NCBI RefSeq assembly: GCF_026242045.1
Contig: NZ_JAPJDO010000031.1
Coordinates: forward strand, 1-64,000
From: Mycobacterium pinniadriaticum
GTDB lineage: Bacteria > Actinomycetota > Actinomycetes > Mycobacteriales > Mycobacteriaceae
Direction of reading: 5' to 3'
Length of the DNA stretch: 64,000 nucleotides
The notes under the pieces were generated by a model. The model had not been told where the DNA came from. It made no database searches and saw nothing but the letters and a program-made list of their open reading frames with translations. Below are positions 52,979-61,250 of the stretch, in pieces (positions within the stretch are counted from its first letter, which is position 1; the number at the start of each line of letters is the position of its first letter). Position numbers and translations under genes: made by a program.

Positions 52979-54562
52979 GTGGCCGAGACCGTCCAACAGC
53001 TTCTGCGTGAGCGCCGCGAGGAAACCACCCCGGCGGTGAAGTTCGGCGAGCAGGTGTGGACCTGGCGTGAACATCTCGACGAAGCGGCCAGGCAGGCGGC
53101 GGTGCTGATCGCGACCGCCGATCCGGGACGGCCGCTGCACGTGGGCACGCTGCTGGGCAATACGCCCGCGATGCTCACCGCGATGGCCGCGGCCGGCCTC
53201 GGCGGATACGTGCTGTGCGGGGTGAACAACACCCGTCGAGGTGCGGCCCTGGCCCGCGACATCGTGAAGGCTGACTGCCAGATCCTGCTCACCGACGCCA
53301 CGAACCGCGAGCTGCTCGACGGCCTCGAGCTGCCGGGAGTCCAGGTGTTCGACGTCGATTCCCCGCAGTGGTCGACCCGGTTGGCCGGAGCCGGTGACCT
53401 GACCCCGCACCGGGAAGTCACCGCTACCGACACCTTCATGCTGATCTTCACCTCCGGCACCAGCGGCGAGCCCAAGGCGGTCCAGGTCGCCCACATGATG
53501 GTGCCGTTCGCCGGTGTCGCACTGGTCGACCGGTTCGGGCTCACCGCCGACGATGTGTGCTACCTGTCGATGCCGCTGTTCCACTCCAATGCGTTGATGG
53601 CGGGCTGGGCGGTGGCGCTGAACGCGGGGGCGGCGATGGCACCGGCGACGTTCTCGGCCTCCGGGCTACTGACCGATCTACGCCGCTACGGCGCCACCTA
53701 CATGAACTATGTCGGCAAGCCGCTGGCCTACGTACTGGCGACGCCCGAACGGCCCGACGATCACGACAATCCGCTGCGGGTCGCGTTCGGCAACGAGGCC
53801 ACCGACCGCGACATCGCCGAGTTCGGCCGCCGCTTCGGGTGCACGGTGTGGGACGGGTTCGGCTCCACCGAGGGCGCGGTCATCATCACCCGGGAGGAGG
53901 GCTGCCCGCCCGGCTCGGTCGGGCGCGGCTATCCCGGGGTGGCGATCTACGACTCCGAGACATTGCAGGAATGCGCGACGGCCGTATTCGACGAGAGCGG
54001 TGCGCTGGCCAATCCTGACGAAGCGGTCGGGGAGATCGTCAACACTTCCGGCGGCGGCATGTTCGGCGGCTACTACAACGACGGCAGCGCCACCGACGAC
54101 CGCCTGCGGCACGGCATGTACTGGTCTGGTGACCTCGGCTACCGCGATGCCGACGGCTGGATCTTCCTGGCCGGGCGCACCGCGGACTGGATGCGGGTGG
54201 ACGGGGAGAACATGGCCGCCGCGCCCATCGAGCGCGTCATCCTGCGCCTGCCGCAAGTCAGCCAGGTCGCCGTATACCCGGTGCCCGACGAGCACGTGGG
54301 CGATCAGGTGATGGCGGCGATCGTGCTCGTCGATGGTGCCGAACTCACCGCGGCCGAACTCGCCGAATTCCTCGCCGAGCAGTCCGATCTGTCGCCCAAG
54401 GCGTGGCCGCGGTACGTCTGGATCGCCGACGAACTGCCGGCCACGGCCACCAACAAGGTGCTCAAGCGCGAACTCGTCGCCGCCGGTACCCACCCCGGAA
54501 CGGGTGTGGTGTGGACGCGTGCGGCCCGGGCCAGGACCTACGCCGTCAGTTCCGCGGAATAG
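52979..54562 (+). CDS. FadD-type acyl-CoA synthetase (FadD1/FadD17-like)
   Basis: A 527-residue ANL-superfamily ligase. The P-loop is LIFTSGTSGEPKAVQVAHMM, the substrate/adenylate core contains VWDGFGSTEGAVIITREEG, then SGDLGYRDADGWIFLAGRTADWMRVDGEN as the hinge region, and TATNKVLKRELV as the catalytic lysine segment. It activates fatty or other carboxylic acids as CoA thioesters; the exact acid is unknown. Unlike the FAAL at 34053 it lacks the FAAL YTSGSTRxPAG motif. GTG 52979 follows GGGAGAT at ideal spacing and gives the AETVQQLLRER N-terminus of this group; ATG 52949 or 52958 would add up to ten residues. Confidence 0.88.
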   Translation: MAETVQQLLRERREETTPAVKFGEQVWTWREHLDEAARQAAVLIATADPGRPLHVGTLLGNTPAMLTAMAAAGLGGYVLCGVNNTRRGAALARDIVKADCQILLTDATNRELLDGLELPGVQVFDVDSPQWSTRLAGAGDLTPHREVTATDTFMLIFTSGTSGEPKAVQVAHMMVPFAGVALVDRFGLTADDVCYLSMPLFHSNALMAGWAVALNAGAAMAPATFSASGLLTDLRRYGATYMNYVGKPLAYVLATPERPDDHDNPLRVAFGNEATDRDIAEFGRRFGCTVWDGFGSTEGAVIITREEGCPPGSVGRGYPGVAIYDSETLQECATAVFDESGALANPDEAVGEIVNTSGGGMFGGYYNDGSATDDRLRHGMYWSGDLGYRDADGWIFLAGRTADWMRVDGENMAAAPIERVILRLPQVSQVAVYPVPDEHVGDQVMAAIVLVDGAELTAAELAEFLAEQSDLSPKAWPRYVWIADELPATATNKVLKRELVAAGTHPGTGVVWTRAARARTYAVSSAE

Positions 54563-54701
54563 CGTCCGGCGGCGACGCGTTTGGGCAGGTGACGGTCAAC
54601 CTGGCATACTGGATCGTCGACCACCTCAGGTACCGGTTCACGCTCGATTACCAGGCACAGCAGTACGGGCGACCCGGCGACCACCGAATGCAGAGGACAC
54701 C

Positions 54702-54932
54702 ATGAAAACAGGGATTCATCCCGCCTACGCCGAGACCACCGTGGTCTGTGGCTGTGGCAACTCCTTCACCACTCGCAGCACCAAGGACGGCGGCCACATC
54801 ACCGTCGAGGTGTGCTCGCAGTGCCACCCGTTCTACACCGGCAAGCAGAAGATCCTCGACAGCGGCGGCCGTGTGGCTCGCTTCGAGAAGCGCTACGGCA
54901 AGCGCAACACTGCCGGTTCAGCCGACAAGTAG
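54702..54932 (+). CDS. rpmE: 50S ribosomal protein L31 (zinc-binding C+ form)
   Basis: A 76-residue large-subunit protein. Zinc-binding cysteines Cys16, Cys18, Cys38 and Cys41 (VVCGCGNSF and EVCSQCHPF) are all present, identifying the zinc-dependent rather than the zinc-free paralogue. YTGKQKILDSGGRVARFEKRYGKR is the conserved core. ATG 54702 follows CAGAGGACAC. Followed by a strong hairpin. Confidence 0.97.
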   Translation: MKTGIHPAYAETTVVCGCGNSFTTRSTKDGGHITVEVCSQCHPFYTGKQKILDSGGRVARFEKRYGKRNTAGSADK

Positions 54933-54940
54933 CTGCCTCA

Positions 54941-54982
54941 CCGACGCCCGCTCTGCTGCTGTGTGCGCAGGCCGGGCGTCGG
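54941..54982 (+). terminator. strong hairpin after rpmE
   Basis: CCGACGCCCG (54941-54950) pairs perfectly with CGGGCGTCGG (54973-54982), loop 22 nt, followed by TTTGCGTT. Eight bases after the rpmE stop and 41 bases before prfA. Likely intrinsic terminator or processing stem, with a poor U-tract as usual in mycobacteria. Confidence 0.6.
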
Positions 54983-55023
54983 TTTGCGTTCGGGGCAGGC
55001 ACAGCTGAGAGGAGGAGAGGCCA

Positions 55024-56091
55024 ATGACGCACGCGACGGTTGAAGCGGTGCTGACCGAACACGCGGACCTCGAACGTCAGCTGTCCGATCCCGCGCTGCA
55101 CAACGACGCGGGCAATGCCCGCCGGGTGGGCCGTCGGTTCGCACAGCTGGCGCCGATCGTGACGGCCTATCGCCGGTTGGAGACCGCGCGAGGAGACCTT
55201 GAGGCCGCGCGCGAGCTGGCCGCCGAGGACGCGTCCTTCGCCGCCGAGGTGCCTGACCTGGAAACCAAGGTCGCCGACCTCGACGCGCACCTGACCGACC
55301 TCTTGGCGCCGCGTGATCCGCACGACGCCGACGACATCGTCCTCGAGGTGAAATCCGGTGAGGGCGGAGAAGAGTCGGCGCTGTTCGCCGCCGATCTCGC
55401 CCGCATGTACATGCGCTATGCCGAGCGCCACGGCTGGACGGTCACCATGCTCGACGAGACGTGGTCCGACCTGGGCGGCTACAAGGACGCCACGATGATC
55501 ATCGCCAGCAAGGGCGACTCCGCCGACGGCGTGTGGTCGCGGATGAAGTTCGAAGGCGGGGTGCACCGCGTCCAACGCGTACCGGTCACCGAGTCTCAGG
55601 GCCGCGTGCACACATCGGCCGCCGGTGTCCTCGTCTACCCCGAACCCGAAGACGTCGAAGCCGTCCAGATCGACGAGTCTGATCTGCGCATCGACGTCTA
55701 CCGGTCGTCTGGCAAGGGTGGCCAGGGCGTCAACACCACCGACTCGGCGGTCCGCATCACGCACCTGCCCACCGGCATCGTGGTGACGTGTCAGAACGAG
55801 CGCTCGCAGCTGCAGAACAAGGCGCGCGCGATGATCGTGCTCGCGGCGCGCCTGCAGGCATTGGCCGAAGAACAGGCTTCAGCCGACGCGTCGGCCGATC
55901 GGGCCAGCCAGATCCGCACGGTCGACCGTAGCGAGCGGATCCGCACCTATAACTTCCCCGAGAACCGGATCGCCGATCACCGGATCAACTTCAAGGCGCA
56001 CAACCTCGACCAGGTGCTCGACGGTGAGCTCGACCCGCTGCTGGATGCCCTGGCCGAGGCCGACAAGCAGTCCCGGCTGCAACAGGCATGA
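55024..56091 (+). CDS. prfA: peptide chain release factor 1
   Basis: A 355-residue class I release factor for UAA/UAG. The codon-recognition tripeptide is P-V-T in RVPVTESQGRVHTSA, typical of RF1 (RF2 has S-P-F). The peptidyl-hydrolysis motif is GGQ in SSGKGGQGVNTTDSAV. Coiled N-terminal helices precede domain 2. ATG 55024 follows GAGGAGAGG. Stop overlaps prmC by ATGA, which is functional since PrmC methylates this GGQ glutamine. Confidence 0.97.
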   Translation: MTHATVEAVLTEHADLERQLSDPALHNDAGNARRVGRRFAQLAPIVTAYRRLETARGDLEAARELAAEDASFAAEVPDLETKVADLDAHLTDLLAPRDPHDADDIVLEVKSGEGGEESALFAADLARMYMRYAERHGWTVTMLDETWSDLGGYKDATMIIASKGDSADGVWSRMKFEGGVHRVQRVPVTESQGRVHTSAAGVLVYPEPEDVEAVQIDESDLRIDVYRSSGKGGQGVNTTDSAVRITHLPTGIVVTCQNERSQLQNKARAMIVLAARLQALAEEQASADASADRASQIRTVDRSERIRTYNFPENRIADHRINFKAHNLDQVLDGELDPLLDALAEADKQSRLQQA

Positions 56092-57026
56092 CCGGCCGGC
56101 CGCGGCTGCGTGAGGCCATCGATGTGGCTACTACTGCCCTCGCCGGGGCCGGTATCGACTCGGCCCGTACCGATGCCGAACTGCTGGCCGCTCACCTCGC
56201 CGGTGTCGACCGTGGCCGGCTGGCGGCGATCGACGAGCCCGATGCCGACTTCTTCACCCGCTACGACGAGTTGATCGGCTCCCGCGCGCTCCGGATCCCG
56301 CTGCAGCACCTCACCGGCTCTGCGGCGTTCGGCCCGCTGGACCTGCTGGTCGGGCCGGGCGTGTTCATCCCGCGGCCGGAGACCGAGGCGCTGCTGGAAT
56401 GGGCGCTGGCGCAACGGCTGCCCGAAGACCCGGTGATTGTGGACCTGTGCACCGGATCCGGTGCGCTGGCCGTCGCCCTGGCCACCCACTGGCCCCTCGC
56501 GCGGGTGATCGCGATCGACGACGACCCCACTGCGTTGGACTACGCGCGCCACAACGCCGAATCGACGACCGTCGAAGTGGTGCGGGCCGACGTCACCGCG
56601 CCCGGACTGCTCACTGAACTGAGCGGTAGCGTCGACCTCGTGGTAGCTAATCCGCCGTACATCCCTACCGGGGCAGAGTTGGAACCCGAAGTGGCCGAGC
56701 ACGACCCGGCGCACGCGCTGTTCGGCGGCGCCGACGGGATGGCCGTCATCGCGCCGATCGCGCGGCTGGCCGCGGGCTGGCTGCGGCCCGGCGGCCTGCT
56801 CGCCGTCGAGCACGATGACACCACCTCGCGTCAGACCATTGAAACCATCTGCGGTACAGGGTGTTTCGCTACTATCACCCCGCATTGCGATCTCGCGGGA
56901 CGGCCGCGGTTCGTGACGGCCTGCCGGACGACGGGAGGTTCGGCGAGGCTGGCCGGAGTTGGCGCGCCAGCGCCGGCGGAGGCCAGGGGAAGCCGGGGCC
57001 GACCCAACCCAAAGGAGCCGGCGTGA
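56088..57026 (+). CDS. prmC: peptide chain release factor N5-glutamine methyltransferase
   Basis: A 312-residue SAM methyltransferase that modifies the GGQ glutamine of release factors. The N-terminal helical domain is followed by VDLCTGSGALAVALA as SAM motif I and VVANPPYIPTGAELEPEV with the catalytic NPPY. The conserved fold ends near FVTACRTT (about 280). The last 30 residues (GSARLAGVGAP to PNPKEPA) are Gly/Ala/Pro-rich and not family-like; they are read through because the frame remains open to the TGA overlapping the next start. Coupled to prfA upstream and to the Sua5 gene downstream. Also known as hemK. Confidence 0.95.
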   Translation: MTGRPRLREAIDVATTALAGAGIDSARTDAELLAAHLAGVDRGRLAAIDEPDADFFTRYDELIGSRALRIPLQHLTGSAAFGPLDLLVGPGVFIPRPETEALLEWALAQRLPEDPVIVDLCTGSGALAVALATHWPLARVIAIDDDPTALDYARHNAESTTVEVVRADVTAPGLLTELSGSVDLVVANPPYIPTGAELEPEVAEHDPAHALFGGADGMAVIAPIARLAAGWLRPGGLLAVEHDDTTSRQTIETICGTGCFATITPHCDLAGRPRFVTACRTTGGSARLAGVGAPAPAEARGSRGRPNPKEPA

Positions 57027-57676
57027 CCCAGGTGTTCGACTGCTCCGACGCCAGCCGTCGCACCGAGGCGATCACCGCGGCCGCCGCCGCGGTGAAGAGC
57101 GGCCGCTTGGTCGTGATGCCTACCGACACCGTGTACGGCATCGGTGCGGACGCCTTCGACAGCGAGGCCGTTACGGCGCTGCTGGCCGCCAAAGGGCGCG
57201 GCCGCGACATGCCGGTCGGTGTGCTGGTCGGCTCCTGGCACACCATCGAGGGCCTGGTGTATTCGGTGCCGCACAGCGCCCGCGAACTGATTCGCGCCTT
57301 CTGGCCCGGGGCGCTGAGCCTGGTTGTGCAACAGGCGCCCTCGCTGCAGTGGGACCTCGGTGATGCGCGAGGGACGGTCATGTTGCGGATGCCGTTGCAC
57401 CCGGTGGCGATCGAACTGCTGCGCGAGGTCGGCCCGATGGCGGTGTCCAGCGCCAATCTCTCCGGCCGCCCGGCGGCCACCACGTCCGAGGAGGCTCAGC
57501 GTCAGCTGGCCGATCTGGTTGCGGTGTATCTGGATGCCGGGCCGTCCCAGGAACAGGCCGCGTCGACGATCGTCGACCTGACCGGCGCCACCCCACGGCT
57601 GCTGCGCGAGGGCCCGATCAGCGCCGCGGCGATCGCTGAGGTTCTCGGCACCGACATCGCCTCGCTGACCGCCTGA
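57023..57676 (+). CDS. L-threonylcarbamoyladenylate synthase (Sua5/YrdC/TsaC)
   Basis: A 217-residue enzyme using threonine, bicarbonate and ATP to form threonylcarbamoyl-AMP for the t6A modification of tRNAs that read ANN codons. The YrdC signature is GRLVVMPTDTVYGIGADAF with KGRGRDMPVGVLVG, and later RMPLHPVAIELLREVGPMAVSSANLSGRPA. GTG 57023 overlaps the prmC stop (GTGA) and has AAAGGAG at perfect spacing. Ortholog position of Rv1301. The short C-terminus lacks the extra Sua5 domain. Confidence 0.95.
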   Translation: MTQVFDCSDASRRTEAITAAAAAVKSGRLVVMPTDTVYGIGADAFDSEAVTALLAAKGRGRDMPVGVLVGSWHTIEGLVYSVPHSARELIRAFWPGALSLVVQQAPSLQWDLGDARGTVMLRMPLHPVAIELLREVGPMAVSSANLSGRPAATTSEEAQRQLADLVAVYLDAGPSQEQAASTIVDLTGATPRLLREGPISAAAIAEVLGTDIASLTA

Positions 57677-57709
57677 TCGGTCACAGGCTCGTGCAGTACG
57701 GTCTTCGCA

Positions 57710-58918
57710 ATGGCCAGCGGATCTGAGCTCCTCGCCCAGGCGGGTTACACGCTTGCGCTGGCTGACCGCGGCGCCGGTGTTCCGTTGCGCGAGTTGGCTC
57801 TTGTCGGCCTGACCGCCGCGATCATCACCTACTTCGCGACGGGCTGGGTGCGGGTGCTGGCCACCCGGTTGGGTGCGGTGGCCTATCCGCGCGAGCGGGA
57901 CGTGCACATCAAACCGACCCCGCGGATGGGCGGGCTGGCGATGTACCTGGGGGTGGTCGTCGCCGTCTTTCTGGCTTCCCAGCTGCCCGCACTCACCCGC
58001 GGCTTCATCTACTCCTCGGGCATGCCCGCGGTCGTGGTTGCCGGTGGGCTGATCATGGGGATCGGATTGATCGACGACCGCTGGGGGCTGGATGCGCTGA
58101 CCAAGTTCGCCGGTCAGATCACCGCAGCCAGCGTGCTGGTCACCATGGGCGTGGCATGGAGCGTGCTGTACATCCCGATCGGCGGGGTCGGCACCATCGT
58201 TCTCGACCAGGTGTCGTCGATCCTGCTGACCCTGGCGCTGACGGTCTCGATCGTCAACGCGATGAACTTCGTCGACGGCCTCGACGGACTGGCGGCCGGA
58301 CTCGGGCTGATCACCGCGCTCGCCATCTGCATCTTCTCGGTCGGCTTGCTGCGCGATCACGGCGGCGACGTGCTGTTCTACCCGCCCGCGGTGATCTCGG
58401 TGGTCTTGGCGGGCGCCTGTCTGGGTTTCCTCCCGCACAACTTCTACCGGGCCAAGATTTTCATGGGCGATTCCGGTTCGATGCTCGTCGGCTTGATGCT
58501 GGCGGCCGCCTCCACGACCGCCGCGGGCCCGATCTCGCAGAGCGCCTACGGTGCCCGCGACGTCTTCGCCCTACTCTCACCGTTCCTGCTGGTGGTGGCG
58601 GTGATGCTGGTGCCGGCGCTGGACACCTTGTTGGCGATCGTGCGCCGCACCCGTGCCGGGCGCAGTCCACTGAGCCCCGACAAGATGCATCTGCACCACC
58701 GACTACTGCAGATCGGGCACTCCCATCGCCGCGCGGTGCTGCTGATCTACCTGTGGGTGGGCATCATCGCCTTCGGCGCGGCCGCCACCATCTTCTTCGA
58801 TCCGCGCTATACCGGAGCGGTCATGCTGGCGGCGATCATGGTCGCCTTGGTGGTCACCTTGATCCCGTTGTTGCGGCGGGGCGGCGATGATTACGAGGGA
58901 CTTTACGACAGCAAGTAG
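57710..58918 (+). CDS. wecA: undecaprenyl/decaprenyl-phosphate GlcNAc-1-phosphate transferase (WecA)
   Basis: A 402-residue polytopic enzyme that moves GlcNAc-1-P from UDP-GlcNAc to decaprenyl phosphate, the first step of the linker between peptidoglycan and arabinogalactan in mycobacteria. About eleven hydrophobic segments. Key motifs: PRERDVHIKPTPRMGG, LIDDRWGLDALTKFAGQ with the catalytic Asp pair, VNAMNFVDGLDGLAAG, AKIFMGDSGSMLVG and DKMHLHHRLLQIGHSHRRAV carrying the conserved His cluster. Called rfe/wecA (Rv1302) in M. tuberculosis. ATG 57710 lies 33 bp after the Sua5 gene; no strong terminator in between. Confidence 0.95.
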   Translation: MASGSELLAQAGYTLALADRGAGVPLRELALVGLTAAIITYFATGWVRVLATRLGAVAYPRERDVHIKPTPRMGGLAMYLGVVVAVFLASQLPALTRGFIYSSGMPAVVVAGGLIMGIGLIDDRWGLDALTKFAGQITAASVLVTMGVAWSVLYIPIGGVGTIVLDQVSSILLTLALTVSIVNAMNFVDGLDGLAAGLGLITALAICIFSVGLLRDHGGDVLFYPPAVISVVLAGACLGFLPHNFYRAKIFMGDSGSMLVGLMLAAASTTAAGPISQSAYGARDVFALLSPFLLVVAVMLVPALDTLLAIVRRTRAGRSPLSPDKMHLHHRLLQIGHSHRRAVLLIYLWVGIIAFGAAATIFFDPRYTGAVMLAAIMVALVVTLIPLLRRGGDDYEGLYDSK

Positions 58919-59154
58919 TAGACGTGTTTTCTGCCGTCTACCATGTGGTACGGTGCTGGCAGAACCCGAAGAAACCTCGCGGGTTGCCGGCCCGGCCCAT
59001 CGGAGTCACGACCGATCGGCGCCGATTTACGACCGACAAAGGGAGCTGCCCCTTGGGTGATTCCAGCGCGCCTGTCGCCCTCCGATACGCTCGGCGGGCC
59101 GGGACGCAGAAATCGCTCGACCGGCTCTCGAGAACGCAAGATTGAGGTGAACCT
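58919..59154 (+). promoter_or_regulatory. 236-bp upstream region of the atp operon
   Basis: No supported gene. It contains TACCATGTGGTA at 58939-58950, a 12-bp perfect palindrome, and the outer pair TAGACG/CGTCTA around 58919-58940. A TACGGT at 58949 could be a -10 box but the matching -35 is poor. GAGGTGAACCT directly precedes the first gene. Promoter role is inferred from position at the head of the operon. Confidence 0.4.
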
Positions 59155-59643
59155 GTGACGACGCCAGCGCAAGATGCGCCGTTGGTGTTTCCGTCCGTTG
59201 CCTTCCGGCCCGTTCGGCTTCTTGCGATCTGCTGCGCGCTGACAGCGATCGCCGTGGTGCTGGCCGGGGTGGCCGGGTACCTCATGGTCGGCGTGTTCTT
59301 CGGCATCGGCCTGGCGCTGGGCCTGCTCAACGCGGTTCTGGTGCAGCGGTCGGTGGAGTCCATCACCGCCGAGGACCACCCGCTCAAGCGCAAGATGGCG
59401 CTGAACTCCGCGACCCGGTTATTGGTGATCACCGTCGTCGGGCTGACGATCGCGTTCATCTTCCGCCCGCTCGGTCTCGGTGTGCTTTTCGGCCTCGCGT
59501 TGTTCCAAGTTCTGCTGGTTTTGAGTACAGCGTTGCCGGTGTGGAAGAAGATTCGCGCCGGTAGCGAAGACAGTGACGCCGCGGCTGACATCACGACACC
59601 TCCCGGGGCTGCCGGCTCCGCAGACGAAGCACCGAAGGATTGA
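59155..59643 (+). CDS. AtpI-like small membrane protein at head of the atp operon
   Basis: A 162-residue protein with four hydrophobic segments (ICCALTAIAVVLAGVAGY, GVFFGIGLALGLLNAVL, LLVITVVGLTIAFIF, VLFGLALFQVLLVLSTAL) and a polar acidic C-terminus ending PPGAAGSADEAPKD. Position and topology match Rv1303, the AtpI-like gene of mycobacteria. AtpI proteins help c-ring assembly or magnesium supply in other bacteria, but the role here is not established. GTG 59155. Seven bases before atpB. Confidence 0.85.
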   Translation: MTTPAQDAPLVFPSVAFRPVRLLAICCALTAIAVVLAGVAGYLMVGVFFGIGLALGLLNAVLVQRSVESITAEDHPLKRKMALNSATRLLVITVVGLTIAFIFRPLGLGVLFGLALFQVLLVLSTALPVWKKIRAGSEDSDAAADITTPPGAAGSADEAPKD

Positions 59644-59650
59644 ACGCACG

Positions 59651-60406
59651 ATGAGTGAACGAATCCTCGCCGAGGCCGCCATCGAGGTCGGCCACCACGA
59701 CACCGCCCATTGGCTGGGCATGACGGTCAACGTCGACACCATCTTGGCGACGGCGATCGCCGCCGTGATCGTCATCGCGCTGGCCTTCGTGCTGCGCGCC
59801 AAGGTCACCTCGACCGGTGTGCCCAGCGGCGTCCAGCTGTTCTGGGAGACGCTCACCATTCAGATGCGCGGCCAGATCGAATCCGCGATCGGTATGAAGA
59901 TCGCTCCCTTCGTGCTGCCGCTGGCGGTGGCGCTGTTCGTCTTCATCCTGATCGCCAACTGGATCTCGGTCCTGCCCGTCCAGTACGGCACCGCAGAGGG
60001 TGGCACGCACGAGCTGCTCAAGCCACCAGCCGCAGACATCAACTTCGTGCTGGCGCTCGCGCTGTTCGTGTTCCTCTGCTACCACGCGGCCGGCATCTGG
60101 CGTCGCGGTGTGATCGGCCATCCGGTCAAGCTGCTGAAGGGTCATGTGACGTTCCTGGCCCCGATCAACCTCGTCGAGGAGTTGGCCAAGCCGATCTCGC
60201 TGTCGCTCCGACTTTTCGGCAACATCTTCGCCGGCGGCATCATGGTGGCGTTGATCGCCTTGTTCCCCTGGTACATCCAGTGGGCGCCCAACGCGATCTG
60301 GAAGACGTTCGACTTGTTCGTCGGCCTGATCCAGGCGTTCATCTTCGCGCTGTTGACAATTCTCTACTTCAGCCAGTCCATGGAACTGGATGAGGAGCAC
60401 CACTAA
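59651..60406 (+). CDS. atpB: ATP synthase F0 subunit a
   Basis: A 251-residue proton-channel subunit with five to six membrane helices. The essential arginine is in LVEELAKPISLSLRLFGNIFAGG (Arg of SLRLFGN), and the last helix is LIQAFIFALLTILYFSQSM. Together with subunit c it forms the proton path. ATG 59651 gives the usual mycobacterial length of about 250 residues. The intergenic stretch after it carries a stem-loop before atpE. Confidence 0.97.
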   Translation: MSERILAEAAIEVGHHDTAHWLGMTVNVDTILATAIAAVIVIALAFVLRAKVTSTGVPSGVQLFWETLTIQMRGQIESAIGMKIAPFVLPLAVALFVFILIANWISVLPVQYGTAEGGTHELLKPPAADINFVLALALFVFLCYHAAGIWRRGVIGHPVKLLKGHVTFLAPINLVEELAKPISLSLRLFGNIFAGGIMVALIALFPWYIQWAPNAIWKTFDLFVGLIQAFIFALLTILYFSQSMELDEEHH

Positions 60407-60439
60407 AAGACGTGTTCGACCCCCGAACCACCCACACCC

Positions 60440-60458
60440 CTGGTAGGAGTCCTACCAG
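60440..60458 (+). promoter_or_regulatory. perfect stem-loop directly before the atpE ribosome-binding site
   Basis: CTGGTAGG (60440-60447) pairs exactly with CCTACCAG (60451-60458) around a 3-nt loop. The atpE Shine-Dalgarno (AAGGAGGATAAGG) starts six bases later. It could be an RNA stabiliser or processing stem that sets atpE expression above its neighbours, since the ring needs many c subunits per enzyme. A weak terminator is less likely without a U-tract. Confidence 0.6.
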
Positions 60459-60477
60459 CAATCAAGGAGGATAAGGA

Positions 60478-60729
60478 ATGGCAGACCCCACCATCGTCGC
60501 CGGCGCCCTGATCGGCGGCGGGCTCATCTTGGGCGGCGGCGCAATCGGCGCCGGTATCGGTGACGGCATCGCCGGTAACGCCCTGATTTCCGGCATCGCC
60601 CGGCAGCCCGAGGCGCAGGGCCGGCTGTTCACCCCGTTCTTCATCACCGTTGGTCTGGTGGAGGCGGCGTACTTCATCAACCTGGCGTTCATGGCCTTGT
60701 TCGTGTTCGCCACGCCTGGCGCCTCCTAG
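60478..60729 (+). CDS. atpE: ATP synthase F0 subunit c
   Basis: An 83-residue hairpin of two membrane helices that oligomerises into the rotor ring. The proton-carrying carboxylate is Glu62 in GLVEAAYFINLAF and the polar loop is ARQPEAQGRL. The sequence is one residue offset from M. tuberculosis AtpE; the positions linked to bedaquiline resistance (there Asp28, Leu59, Glu61, Ala63, Ile66) are all in the susceptible form here (Asp29, Leu60, Glu62, Ala64, Ile67). ATG 60478 has the best ribosome-binding site in the operon. Confidence 0.98.
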   Translation: MADPTIVAGALIGGGLILGGGAIGAGIGDGIAGNALISGIARQPEAQGRLFTPFFITVGLVEAAYFINLAFMALFVFATPGAS

Positions 60730-60734
60730 TCCGC

Positions 60735-61247
60735 ATGGGGGAGCACAGCGTCACCCTGTTGGCGGCCGAGGAAGGTGGCACCCAGAACTTCCTCGTCCCC
60801 AACGGCACCTTCTTCTTCGTACTGGCCATCTTCTTGATCGTGCTGGGCGTGATCGGCAAGTTTGTCGTGCCGCCGATCCAGAAGGTGCTCGGTGAGCGCG
60901 AGAAGATGGTCGCCAAGACCACCGAGGACAATCGCAAGGCCAACGAGTTCGAGGCCGCTGCCGACTCCGATTATCGGAAAGAGATGGCTGCGGCCCGTAG
61001 CGAGGCATCGGGGATCCGTGACGAGGCCCGGGCGGAGGGTCGCAAGATCCTCGATGAGCACAAGGGCCGCGCCAACGAGGCGGCGGCCGCGACGCTGCAG
61101 CAGGCGGCCGATGAGCTCAAGCTGCAGAGCGATGCCATCGCGGCCGACCTGAGGTCGTCGGTGGCGTCACTGTCGGCGACGCTGGCCAGCCGAGTCCTTG
61201 GTGTCGAGGTCTCCAGCGAGTCGGCGACAACGGCGCCGGGACGGTAG
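60735..61247 (+). CDS. atpF: ATP synthase F0 subunit b
   Basis: A 170-residue stator subunit: one N-terminal membrane helix (GTFFFVLAIFLIVLGVIGKFVV) followed by a long charged helix KVLGEREKMVAKTTEDNRKANEF onward that forms a right-handed coiled coil with the second b-like stalk of the next gene. ATG 60735 is 5 bp after atpE. Three bases separate it from the b-delta gene. Confidence 0.95.
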   Translation: MGEHSVTLLAAEEGGTQNFLVPNGTFFFVLAIFLIVLGVIGKFVVPPIQKVLGEREKMVAKTTEDNRKANEFEAAADSDYRKEMAAARSEASGIRDEARAEGRKILDEHKGRANEAAAATLQQAADELKLQSDAIAADLRSSVASLSATLASRVLGVEVSSESATTAPGR

Positions 61248-61250
61248 GAC

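Noticed and set aside
60478..60729. Natural bedaquiline-resistance substitution in AtpE
   Set aside because: All positions I know to be involved carry the susceptible residue.
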